From: an uncultured Lachnospiraceae bacterium | GTDB taxonomy: Bacteria > Bacillota > Clostridia > Lachnospirales > Lachnospiraceae | Direction of reading: 5' to 3' | DNA: 64,000 nucleotides | Assembly (NCBI GenBank): GCA_910578795.1 | Contig: CAJTSD010000015.1 | Span: 1 to 64,000 of the forward strand | In this document: in pieces, positions 15,248-23,635 of the stretch | Layout of the letters: every line of letters begins with the position of its first letter | Numbering within the stretch: position 1 is the stretch's first letter | Position numbers and translations under genes: made by a program | The notes under the pieces: generated by a model | Databases searched by the model: none | Seen by the model: only the letters and a program-made list of their open reading frames with translations | Told to the model about the DNA's origin: nothing

Positions 15248-16195
15248 TTATTTTTTGTTTATACCTTTCTCGATTTTTTCCCGGTAGCCGGGCGCATTCT
15301 TGATTGCAAACTTGTTCTCAAACATCGCATACTCCGCGTCGGAAAGCGCATCACGGTAGCTCTGCTCCACATTGATATGGATCACGAAGCCTACGGCAAT
15401 ACTCGGTACAAGCTTCTCATCTTCAAAACACTCACATGCCTCCTGTATGCTGTCACAGTAGCGTTTCGCCTCGTCCTCTTCCACCAACGGCAAAAGCACA
15501 TGGAACACATCGCCCTCAATTCTTCCGATTACCGCGTCGTCAAAACCTGCTTCTTCGGCTTTTTCTTTCAGGATATTTGCCACCGTCAGCACAAGACGGT
15601 CACTCTCCTCCTCGCCGAAATGGCTGTCGAAAAATTTCCAGTCATTGATGTTGACACAAATAACCGCCGTCGGAACAATCTCCCGCTCCGCAAGCTGGCG
15701 CATCCGGCTGATAAAATAATTTCTGTTAAGCAGTCCTGTCAGCGGATCGTTGTGTTCGGAATACTTTGCCTGATATGCGTCCTTCTCCACCTGCTGCTCC
15801 AGTTCGTCAATATACACAGCCTGCTCGCTCGCCATATAAGACTTCCCGCTAAAGCCCTCCAATGTTTTAATATATGCATCTAACAGCGCGTTTACCGCTT
15901 CTTTTTGATTTTGTGCCACATTTTCATCTTTTGCATAAATATGGCAGACCGTCCGCTCCATTACCCTGATTTTATTGCCTGGTTTGTTTTTTACATCAGG
16001 TACAAAGCCGTCAAAATTTCCATGCGTCATAATAACCGCCCCGTGCCGGTCTGTCATCAGCGTATCCAATCCAAACATTGTATGCAGACATTCCAAAACT
16101 GTTCCCGCCGCTTCCAAATCAAACAAATCCTTTGGAAAATAATTCTTGCTGTTCTGACTTACACTCTGGGCAAATGCCGTTTTCTTCCCGTCCAT
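15248..16195 (-). CDS. PocR-like sensor with degenerate GGDEF domain
   Basis: This 315-residue protein has no membrane segment. The N-terminal part (about 20-110) resembles a PocR ligand domain (DLEAAGTVLECLHTMFGLDTLMTDRHG). A short helical linker leads to a diguanylate-cyclase-like domain from about 145 (HNDPLTGLLNRNYFISRMRQL). The catalytic GGDEF motif is replaced by IEGDVF (about 223-228), so cyclase activity is unlikely and a c-di-GMP or GTP sensing role is more plausible. It is a monocistronic gene with an AGGAGG-type ribosome site at 16195. Its regulatory target is not evident. Confidence 0.8.
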   Translation of the reverse strand: MDGKKTAFAQSVSQNSKNYFPKDLFDLEAAGTVLECLHTMFGLDTLMTDRHGAVIMTHGNFDGFVPDVKNKPGNKIRVMERTVCHIYAKDENVAQNQKEAVNALLDAYIKTLEGFSGKSYMASEQAVYIDELEQQVEKDAYQAKYSEHNDPLTGLLNRNYFISRMRQLAEREIVPTAVICVNINDWKFFDSHFGEEESDRLVLTVANILKEKAEEAGFDDAVIGRIEGDVFHVLLPLVEEDEAKRYCDSIQEACECFEDEKLVPSIAVGFVIHINVEQSYRDALSDAEYAMFENKFAIKNAPGYREKIEKGINKK

Positions 16196-16286
16196 TGTAA
16201 TCCTCCATTCTCACTTCACTTATGTTATGTCCAGTATACTGTTTTATCCCATAATTGTCCATATGCATATATGTAACCGTTGTTTC

Positions 16287-17999
16287 TTATTCTTCTTTGT
16301 GAAAAGCATTTGTGAAAAACTTATCAATCACCTCTGCAATTCCGTCATGGTCATTGTCCTGCTCCGTGATATAGTCCGCGCACTCTTTCAACCGCGGCGT
16401 TGCATTTGCCATTGCGACACCGACGCCTGCCGCCTCAATCATGGAAATGTCATTCTCCTCGTCCCCCGCTGCAACCGCGTTTTGTTCCAGGATATTTAAC
16501 GCTCTGCACAAATTGACCAGTGCATTTCCTTTTCCCGCGTTTTTGTTGAAAAACTCAAGGTAATAATTATTGGAAAACGCACACGTAAGCTTTGCTCCCA
16601 GCGCAGATTCCTCAATCTCCCTGCGAAACGCCTCAAGCTGCGTTCTGCCGTTTAAATCAATTGTAAGAACCTTAAACGGCTCCTTGGAAAGCTCGGTTTC
16701 CAAATGGGTTCCGACCACATACGGCATGTGAATAAACTGTGTGTAATAACGGATCGCCTCATCATCGGCAATGCTGACAACATGCGTATCCGCATATGTC
16801 TGAATGTGAATGCCCCGCTCACGCGCCCTGTCAAAAAGCTCCTGTGCCGCATCAATCGCAACGGAATACTGCGCAATGGTTTTATCCGTAAGACAGTCAT
16901 AGAGCACCGCACCGTTGTATGCCGTAGCATAAATTCCGCCTGCCGCGGCGCCGCCCTCTTTGTGCATCTGCAAAACCGCATCTTTGATGTCAAGCGTCCC
17001 CAGCACCTCCAAAATACTCTTCACCGGTCTGCCGCTTGCAAGCACAAGGCTGTCGCCGTTTTGAATCAGTTCAAGCAGTTTTGCGCGCATCGTTTCCGAA
17101 ACGGTTTTCTGTGTGGTTAAAAGCGTATTATCCAAATCCGTAAACAGGATTTTCGCTGACCGCGCCCGCTTCATTTTTTCCAAAAGCTTTTCTGGCACAT
17201 GCAGCTTTCCGTACCCTGTTCCAAGATCCAAACCGGACTTGTTCTCCCCGTGAAAATCAGATCCGCCGCTCTCAAGCAGCCCGTACTTTTTGGCAAGCGC
17301 CTTCAGCTTTCGTTCCTCTGCCGCGCAATATGTGCTATAGTACGTCTCTATACCCATAAGCCCCGCTGCCTTCAGCCGTTTCACAAGCAGCTCCAGCTGC
17401 TCGCTTCCAAGCCCGTAGAGCATCGGGTGTGCCAAAACAGGAATACCGCCCGCCTTTCTTGTCACGTTGATAACTTCCTCGGGCGTAATTTTCTCACGGT
17501 GCACAAAATACGGCGTATGGTCGCCCAAATACCGCTCAAACGCTTCATTCCTGCTTTTCACGTACCCCTTCTCCAAAAGAAACGACGCATAATGCGCCCT
17601 CGTGATAACAGCATTCGGATACGCGCGAAGAAGCGCCTCGTATGTGATGTCAATCCCCGCACTTTGAAGATTTGCACAAAGCTTATGGTTCCTGTCCGTG
17701 CGCGACTGTAAAAAACGCGCAAGATATGTAAGAAACGCGGGCGATTTGTGGTCGATAAAAAGCCCCACAATATGAACGTCGCGCTCGTTGTACTGCGTTG
17801 AATACTCAATCCCCGGTATGATTTCAACCGACGTTCCCTTTGCGTATTCCATAATCTCGTCAATGCCGTCCACCGTATCATGATCCGTAAGTGCTATCGC
17901 CTTTAACCCCTTCCTGACGGCATAGTCCACAAGCGCGCTTGGCGTCATGCTGCCGTCTGACCGGATTGAGTGTACATGTAAATCAATTGCTCCCATCAT
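16287..17999 (-). CDS. PHP phosphoesterase - HAD (Cof-type) phosphatase fusion
   Basis: The 570-residue protein joins two hydrolases. Residues 1-280 form a PHP domain: metal ligands DLHVHS (6-11), LTDHDTVDG (38-46), AHP (190-192) and GSDFH (246-250), as in YciV/RNase AM-like 3',5'-phosphatases. Residues 283-570 form a Cof-type HAD phosphatase: DLDNT (288-292), the SGR segment and a late GDEEND metal motif. Each half looks complete. The linker is only a few residues, and no internal start with a good ribosome site is apparent. Start: the frame is open to ATG 18032, but AAAGGAG is followed by ATG 17999 at proper spacing. Substrates are unknown; a two-step dephosphorylation of a nucleotide or sugar phosphate is a guess. 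Confidence 0.85.
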   Translation of the reverse strand: MMGAIDLHVHSIRSDGSMTPSALVDYAVRKGLKAIALTDHDTVDGIDEIMEYAKGTSVEIIPGIEYSTQYNERDVHIVGLFIDHKSPAFLTYLARFLQSRTDRNHKLCANLQSAGIDITYEALLRAYPNAVITRAHYASFLLEKGYVKSRNEAFERYLGDHTPYFVHREKITPEEVINVTRKAGGIPVLAHPMLYGLGSEQLELLVKRLKAAGLMGIETYYSTYCAAEERKLKALAKKYGLLESGGSDFHGENKSGLDLGTGYGKLHVPEKLLEKMKRARSAKILFTDLDNTLLTTQKTVSETMRAKLLELIQNGDSLVLASGRPVKSILEVLGTLDIKDAVLQMHKEGGAAAGGIYATAYNGAVLYDCLTDKTIAQYSVAIDAAQELFDRARERGIHIQTYADTHVVSIADDEAIRYYTQFIHMPYVVGTHLETELSKEPFKVLTIDLNGRTQLEAFRREIEESALGAKLTCAFSNNYYLEFFNKNAGKGNALVNLCRALNILEQNAVAAGDEENDISMIEAAGVGVAMANATPRLKECADYITEQDNDHDGIAEVIDKFFTNAFHKEE

Positions 18000-18030
18000 T
18001 ACCACCGGCTCCTTTCCTTTCCTGATAACC

Positions 18031-18076
18031 AAGTAGAGAAGATTTATCTTCCCTACTCGCCGCGCACCCCGTACGC
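18031..18076. repeat. Intergenic palindromic element (copy 2)
   Basis: AAGTAGAGAAGAT and ATCTTCCCTACT arms are followed by CGCCGCGCACCCCGTACGC. It aligns with about three quarters identity over its length to 6351-6396. It lies between the PHP-HAD gene and the ABC-F gene. Confidence 0.6.
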
Positions 18077-18083
18077 AATAAGG

Positions 18084-18115
18084 AAAAGGCAGATGTAATT
18101 CCCTGCATCTGCCTT
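18084..18115 (-). terminator. Intrinsic terminator after the ABC-F gene
   Basis: Arms AAGGCAGATGCA and CATCTGCCTT with an 8-nt loop, followed on the minus strand by TTCC-rich sequence, 8 bp past the stop. Confidence 0.75.
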
Positions 18116-18122
18116 CGTTCTT

Positions 18123-19772
18123 TTATTCTTCCCCGCCGCTCTCGTCCTCTGCCTCCGCAGTATACACAGCTGTTCTCTTTCTTGCCATCTCGTCACTTGC
18201 AAGGTATTCGTCATATGTCGTAATCTTATCAATCAAAGTACCGTCAGGCAAAATCTCCATAATCCGGTTTGCCGTCGTTTCTACGAACTGATGGTCGTGG
18301 CAGGCAAAAATCGCCACACCCGGAAACTTAATCAATCCGTTGTTCAGCGCCGTAATCGACTCCATGTCAAGGTGGTTTGTCGGTTCGTCCAAAATCAGGC
18401 AGTTCGCGCCACTAATCATCATCTTACTCAAAAGACAGCGCACCTTCTCGCCTCCGGAAAGCACCTTCACCTTTTTTACGCCGTCCTCACCCGCAAAAAG
18501 CATACGTCCCAAAAAGCCGCGCACATACGTGATGTCATCGACCTTGGAATATCCCATCAGCCAGTCCGCAATCGTATAGTCATTGTCAAACTCATTTGTC
18601 GGATCCTTCGGAAAATACGCCTGCGACGTCGTAACGCCCCACTTATAAGTTCCTTCATCTGGCTCCATTTCACCCATTAAAATCTGAAACAGCGTCGTCT
18701 TTGCAAGCTCGTTTCCGCCCACAAACGCCACCTTGTCCTCGCGTCCTAAGATAAACGAAATATTGTCAAGCACCTTCTCGCCGTTGATTGTCTTGGAAAG
18801 ATTTTCCACCGTCAAGACCTCATTGCCGATTTCACGGTCTGGTCTGAAATCAATATAGGGATATTTCCGGCTTGACGGCTTGATGTCATCCAGCTCAATT
18901 TTCTCCAAGGCACGCTTTCTTGAAGTCGCCTGCTTTGACTTCGACGCATTTGCCGAAAACCGAGAAATAAATTCCTGGAGTTCCTTAATCTTCTCTTCCT
19001 TCTTCTTGTTTGCCTCTTTCATCTGCTTGACAAGCAGCTGGCTTGACTCATACCAAAAATCATAATTGCCCGCGTAAAGCTGGATTTTGCCGTAATCAAT
19101 GTCCGCAATCTGCGTACAGACCTTATTCAGGAAATAACGGTCATGCGATACCACGATCACCGTGTTCTCGAAATTAATCAAAAATTCCTCCAGCCACGCA
19201 ATCGCGTCCAAATCAAGATGGTTCGTCGGCTCGTCAAGCAGCAGGATATCCGGATTGCCAAAGAGCGCCTTTGCAAGCAGCACCTTTACCTTCTCGCTGC
19301 CGTTTAAATCCTTCATCACCGCGTAGTGAAGGTCCGTATCAATGCCAAGCCCGTTTAGAAGCTGCGCGGCATTGGACTCCGCCTCCCAGCCGTCCATCTC
19401 GGCAAATTCGCCCTCCAGCTCACTTGCGCGGATTCCATCCTCATCGGTAAAATCCTCCTTTGCATAAATGGCGTCTTTTTCCTTCATAATCTCATAAAGG
19501 CGTGCGTTGCCCATAATGACAACGTCCATTACGGAATATTCGTCATATTTAAAATGATCCTGTTCCAAAACGGAAAGCCTTTGTCCTGGCGTAACGGCAA
19601 TATCGCCCTTAGTCGTTTCCAGCTTTCCCGATAAAATCTTTAAAAAAGTTGACTTTCCTGCTCCGTTTGCACCGATTAAACCGTAGCAGTTGCCCTCTGT
19701 AAATTTAATGTTGACATCCTCAAATAATGCCTTTTTACCGACACGGTACGTTACATTGTTAGCACTGATCAT
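18123..19772 (-). CDS. ABC-F family ATPase (YkpA/YbiT-like ribosome-associated protein)
   Basis: The 549-residue soluble protein has two ABC domains and no membrane segments. The first has Walker A GANGAGKST (34-42) and Walker B ILLLDEPTNHLD. A helical linker carries the charged KKKEEKIKELQEFISRFSANASKSKQA segment. The second has LSGGEKVR, CLILDEPTNHLD and FACHDHQF. Length and features match B. subtilis YkpA and E. coli YbiT, of the ABC-F class that binds the ribosome E site. The first signature is altered to LNGSE and the second Walker A reads GGNELAKTT, with the Lys kept. A translation-factor role is more likely than antibiotic resistance, as there is no resistance-type long linker. Confidence 0.9.
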   Translation of the reverse strand: MISANNVTYRVGKKALFEDVNIKFTEGNCYGLIGANGAGKSTFLKILSGKLETTKGDIAVTPGQRLSVLEQDHFKYDEYSVMDVVIMGNARLYEIMKEKDAIYAKEDFTDEDGIRASELEGEFAEMDGWEAESNAAQLLNGLGIDTDLHYAVMKDLNGSEKVKVLLAKALFGNPDILLLDEPTNHLDLDAIAWLEEFLINFENTVIVVSHDRYFLNKVCTQIADIDYGKIQLYAGNYDFWYESSQLLVKQMKEANKKKEEKIKELQEFISRFSANASKSKQATSRKRALEKIELDDIKPSSRKYPYIDFRPDREIGNEVLTVENLSKTINGEKVLDNISFILGREDKVAFVGGNELAKTTLFQILMGEMEPDEGTYKWGVTTSQAYFPKDPTNEFDNDYTIADWLMGYSKVDDITYVRGFLGRMLFAGEDGVKKVKVLSGGEKVRCLLSKMMISGANCLILDEPTNHLDMESITALNNGLIKFPGVAIFACHDHQFVETTANRIMEILPDGTLIDKITTYDEYLASDEMARKRTAVYTAEAEDESGGEE

Positions 19773-19930
19773 GAATTTATCCTCTTCACTTTATTTCCAT
19801 ATTAAAATTAAACCGTTATTTTTACTGTATCGTTATCATTATACATAAATCGCAAAATATTTCAAGGGAAAAATCAGATTTTAACCACATGTTTAATTCT
19901 TGGATTGGTATAAAAAATTGATAAAAAGAC

Positions 19931-19958
19931 TTGAAAAATTTTTAAAATTCCGTATGAT
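19931..19958 (+). promoter_or_regulatory. Promoter of the CZB chemoreceptor gene
   Basis: A -35 TTGAAA (19931-19936) and -10 TATGAT (19953-19958) have a 16-bp spacer. Just downstream a 12-bp direct repeat TATATACATTAA occurs twice (about 19964-19989), which may be a regulator site. No flagellar sigma-28 box is clear. Confidence 0.55.
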
Positions 19959-20018
19959 GTAACTATATACATTAAAATTATATACATTAATTCTAAAGAA
20001 AGATAAGAGGGTATGTAA

Positions 20019-21368
20019 ATGGGAATCGGAAAGGGAAAAGCAGTACTTATGAAGGCAGTCTCAGAATTAAAGGAGGCTGATTACTCCAAAGAGCCCGAGT
20101 TAAACAAGATTTACCGACGGCTGCTTGGCGGCAGAAAACAGTTTGCGGAGGTTTTTGAAAAAAACATCAAGGCAGTCATGCAGATTAGTTCTCTCGACCT
20201 GACAATGCAGCATCAAACGGAAAAAATCATGGATATATCCAGCAGGGTGACAAGGGCAACCGAAACGATTTTCGGAACATCTGCCGGCTCATCAAACAGC
20301 CAGCATGAAGAGCTGACAAACAATATTATTAGAATCTCTGAAAAAACAGACGAAGTTTACCGCAAAATAGAATCCGGACAATCGGAGCTGACCATGATTA
20401 AAGAGCTTTCCGAGCAGACGATCGAGGTTTCCCGCGAAATGAAGAAGGATATGGATGAGCTTATCAATATCATCAACCGCATTAGTTCTGTCGTGGCAGG
20501 CATTGACTCGATTTCGCTGCAGACCAATCTGCTCGCATTGAATGCTTCCGTAGAGGCTGCTAGGGCAGGTGAGGCTGGAAGAGGATTTGCAGTTGTTGCC
20601 GGGGAAATCCGTGAGCTTGCAGAAGAAACGCAAAAAATGACCAAAAGCATGGAATCTTTCGTGGATGACATGAAAAATGCTTCCAAGAAGAGCGTAACGA
20701 GTTCTACGGAAACCATTGAATCACTGGCGTCCATGACTGACAAAATCAAAAATGTGTGGGAATTGAATGACGAGAGTCAGCGTTATGTTTCCAATATCAA
20801 CGAAAATATCAGCTCCATTGCCGCTGTCAGTGAGGAAATCAGCAGTTCTATGGCTGAGATGGAGCACCAGTTAATGGAAAGCACAAACTTTATGCGTCAG
20901 GTTGGCGATGAGCTGCATGAGGCTACACGACCGGTCGTTGACATTGAAAAGACGCTTGACGCTACCGTAAAGCAGATGGGCGATATGACAAAGGACGCAT
21001 TCTTCCATTTGGAAAAACAGGAATTTGCCGAATATATGAAAACTGCTATTTCGTCCCATCATACATGGCTTAACAACCTGAAAAAAATGATTGACAGCAG
21101 GACGGTTTCACCTTTACAGCTTGACTCCTCAAAATGCGGATTCGGTCATTTCTACTATGCCATGACGCCGGACATTCCCGGTGTTCTGCCGATATGGGAA
21201 GGCTTGGGACCAAAGCATCAGAAATTCCACCGTTACGGTGCCAGCGTAATGGATGCGATTACTAGCGGGGATTATATGGAAGCTGAAAGCATTTACCGCG
21301 AAGCCGAAATTTACTCAAGAGAACTGATTGCAGATATGGAGAAAATTCTTCAAATTACAAATGAATAA
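20019..21368 (+). CDS. Soluble methyl-accepting chemotaxis protein with C-terminal CZB zinc domain
   Basis: The 449-residue protein lacks membrane segments and a periplasmic domain. It has a coiled-coil signalling domain whose tip (163-200; SLQTNLLALNASVEAARAGE) is the invariant CheA/CheW-binding hairpin. The C-terminal CZB domain (about 335-448) has the zinc ligands H347 or H348, C373 (SKCGFGHFYY), H400 and H404 (PKHQKFH). CZB domains sense zinc or hypochlorous acid through the Cys. It would act as a cytoplasmic chemoreceptor for the flagellar system whose genes close this window. It is monocistronic and on the plus strand, unlike its neighbours. Confidence 0.92.
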   Translation: MGIGKGKAVLMKAVSELKEADYSKEPELNKIYRRLLGGRKQFAEVFEKNIKAVMQISSLDLTMQHQTEKIMDISSRVTRATETIFGTSAGSSNSQHEELTNNIIRISEKTDEVYRKIESGQSELTMIKELSEQTIEVSREMKKDMDELINIINRISSVVAGIDSISLQTNLLALNASVEAARAGEAGRGFAVVAGEIRELAEETQKMTKSMESFVDDMKNASKKSVTSSTETIESLASMTDKIKNVWELNDESQRYVSNINENISSIAAVSEEISSSMAEMEHQLMESTNFMRQVGDELHEATRPVVDIEKTLDATVKQMGDMTKDAFFHLEKQEFAEYMKTAISSHHTWLNNLKKMIDSRTVSPLQLDSSKCGFGHFYYAMTPDIPGVLPIWEGLGPKHQKFHRYGASVMDAITSGDYMEAESIYREAEIYSRELIADMEKILQITNE

Positions 21369-21390
21369 TGCTTGTTCATTAATTTACATA

Positions 21391-21433
21391 TACAAAAACC
21401 ATCAATTTTCTATTTCTTGATGGTTTTTGTATT
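21391..21433. terminator. Bidirectional intrinsic terminator between convergent genes
   Basis: Arms ACAAAAACCATCAA and TTGATGGTTTTTGT have an 11-nt loop and A/T tails on both sides. It separates the chemoreceptor gene (+) from the REC-GGDEF-EAL gene (-). Confidence 0.9.
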
Positions 21434-21435
21434 TT

Positions 21436-23499
21436 CTATTTATATTCACTAATATCGCTATATGTAACCATAATAATCATTGTATCCGCACGTCTGCCAA
21501 TAGGCTTTATAGACAACTTGTACCACAAGTCCGTCATAACCTCATATTCCACAGGTCCAAAAAACTCCCCTCTGACCAACTTCCCAAATTCCTCTCTCAA
21601 GATGTCGCACTCATTTCTCACTCTACGGTTATGCTCATTCTCATCAACACCGATTTCAAAGGAAATATCACTATCATATCTTGGATTCGCACGTAAAAGT
21701 TCGATTTTTCCGTTGCGGTATTCATAAATTGCGACGGGAATATCAAGCATATCAAAGAAAATACCGGTATTGGAACGTGTGTTCCATATTTCATTTATTA
21801 TATCGGTATTTTCATCTGTAAACAGCCCCGTTTCCTTCATATTTTCTTTTTCAAGAAACGCCTCATACTCCACAATGGGCATCGGCTTTGCGTAATAAAA
21901 ACCTTGTGCGTACTCACATCCAATGCACTTTAAGAAGTCTACCTGTTCCAGTGTTTCCACCCCCTCTACAATAGAAGGAAGGTGCAGCCATTTTGCCATA
22001 CGGATCACAGAGGTAATCACTTTCTCGCCCTTGCTGTTGTTAAACTTTTGGCTCTGTTGCAGAAACTTCATGTCTACCTTTAGGTAATCCACTTCCATAT
22101 CCTTTAATACATTGAGTGACGAATACCCGCTTCCAAAATCATCCATCATAATCTTAAATCCAATGTCATGAAGCCTGCTCATGGTGTTCATCACAAGCGC
22201 CTGATCCTCCATAAACGCACTCTCGGTCAGCTCCAAATTTAAAAGTCCTGCCGGTATACGGTACTCTGTAATCAGCTTTTTTAAAATTTCCACCAAATGC
22301 GGATTGTAAATATTTACCCGCGACACATTGACAGAAATCGGATTCGGATTTTTTCCCTCATCCAGCCATCTGCGGAGAAGTATACAGACATGGCGCCACA
22401 TATACTGATCCAATCGCCCAATAATGCCATTTCTCTCATACACAGGAATAAATTCTCCCGGCGAAATCATCCCCCTGTCTGGATGCTTCCACCTTACGAG
22501 TGCCTCCGCACCATAGGATTTATCTGTCACAAGGTTAATCTTGGGTTGCAAAAATACCTCAAACTGCTCCTCTTCAATTGCCTTATTAACTTCATTTATA
22601 ATAAACTGTTCCTGCCGCATGTTTTCGATCATACTGTCATCGTAATACGCAATGCTCTCCACAAACTTGCCCTTACAGTTTTTTGCCGCAAGAAATGCTC
22701 TGTCATACATTTCTGATACATCCATTGTACGGTCCTTAATAATATAAACACCACATGAAACTTTGATATTATAGTCCTTGTTGACTTTCTTCAAATTAAT
22801 CTGAATCGCCTTTGCCATCAGGTCTATATTTTCCTCTTTATAGGGAAGACACACAGCAAATACATCATTCTCAAGCCTGCCGTAAGCAAAATCATCAAAT
22901 ACCATGGCAATACGGTTTAACTCTTTTGCAACACTGACCAATACTTTATCGCCTTCTTTTATGCCATAAAAATTATTGATCATTTTAAAACGGTCAATAT
23001 CAATTCTCACAAATGCAAAATCCCCGTCTTTTGCATCCGCCAAAAGCATCCGTACTTCCTGGTAAAATTTGAACTTTGTATACAATCCTGTCACAGAATC
23101 GCGCTCTGCCATAATCATACGACTTTTATCAATTGCATTTTTAATCCGAAACTGCAAAAGCACAGGATTATAAGGCTTCATCACAAAATCCCATACCCCT
23201 GCTTCCAAACACTTTTTCTCGGAATGCCAATCTTCATTTGAAGTTGCTACGATTACCGGAATATTATCATTTTCTTTATGAAGGCGGAATTCATCCATAA
23301 ACTGAAAACCATCCATCACAGGCATTATTAAATCCAGCACAATTACCGCAATCCTGTTAATATTGCGTTCAAGCAGTTCAAGAGCTTCCTTGCCATTGGA
23401 TGCACTGATTACTTCAAACTCACTTATCAGCACATCCGTAAGGGATTTCTTTACGAGCTCCTCATCATCTACTACCAATATCGTATCTTTTATCTCCAT
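21436..23499 (-). CDS. Response regulator with degenerate GGDEF, EAL phosphodiesterase and C-terminal PAS-like domain
   Basis: The 687-residue protein has four parts. The receiver domain (about 5-120) has ILVVDDEE and the phospho-Asp in VLDLIMP. The GGDEF domain (about 130-290) has the catalytic motif lost: GRLENDVFAV. The EAL domain (about 300-545) keeps EALVRWKHP, ELTESAFM, DDFGSGYSSL, KVDMKFL and EGVET, the residues of an active c-di-GMP phosphodiesterase. The final 110 residues resemble a PAS domain (VAIYEYRNGKIELLRANPRY). It should lower c-di-GMP on phosphorylation. Start: AAAGGAG with 8-nt spacing supports ATG 23499 over 23529. No kinase gene is adjacent, so the input is unknown. Confidence 0.9.
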   Translation of the reverse strand: MEIKDTILVVDDEELVKKSLTDVLISEFEVISASNGKEALELLERNINRIAVIVLDLIMPVMDGFQFMDEFRLHKENDNIPVIVATSNEDWHSEKKCLEAGVWDFVMKPYNPVLLQFRIKNAIDKSRMIMAERDSVTGLYTKFKFYQEVRMLLADAKDGDFAFVRIDIDRFKMINNFYGIKEGDKVLVSVAKELNRIAMVFDDFAYGRLENDVFAVCLPYKEENIDLMAKAIQINLKKVNKDYNIKVSCGVYIIKDRTMDVSEMYDRAFLAAKNCKGKFVESIAYYDDSMIENMRQEQFIINEVNKAIEEEQFEVFLQPKINLVTDKSYGAEALVRWKHPDRGMISPGEFIPVYERNGIIGRLDQYMWRHVCILLRRWLDEGKNPNPISVNVSRVNIYNPHLVEILKKLITEYRIPAGLLNLELTESAFMEDQALVMNTMSRLHDIGFKIMMDDFGSGYSSLNVLKDMEVDYLKVDMKFLQQSQKFNNSKGEKVITSVIRMAKWLHLPSIVEGVETLEQVDFLKCIGCEYAQGFYYAKPMPIVEYEAFLEKENMKETGLFTDENTDIINEIWNTRSNTGIFFDMLDIPVAIYEYRNGKIELLRANPRYDSDISFEIGVDENEHNRRVRNECDILREEFGKLVRGEFFGPVEYEVMTDLWYKLSIKPIGRRADTMIIMVTYSDISEYK

Positions 23500-23585
23500 G
23501 ACAACCGCTCCTTTTGTGTAAAATACCAAAAATCACTGGTATATTTCTAATATTACTGTTAAATTAGTACAGTTGTCAATAGTTT

Positions 23586-23621
23586 GCACAAAAAGGAACC
23601 GAAAACGGTTCCTTTTTGTGC
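23586..23621. terminator. Terminator after the secreted transglutaminase-like gene
   Basis: A perfect 16-bp stem from GCACAAAAAGGAACCG to its complement with a four-base AAAA loop. T- or A-rich arms on both strands make it usable in both directions. It lies 15 bp past the stop at 23636. Confidence 0.9.
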
Positions 23622-23635
23622 AATATTACTATATT

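Noticed and set aside
15089..15883. 264-codon plus-strand open frame
   Set aside because: Covers CIRCE, the groES promoter and the antisense of the PocR-GGDEF gene; composition is that of an antisense shadow.
18123..19772. ABC-F gene as an antibiotic resistance determinant
   Set aside because: Length and layout fit the housekeeping YkpA/YbiT group; no extended antibiotic-resistance-type linker is seen.
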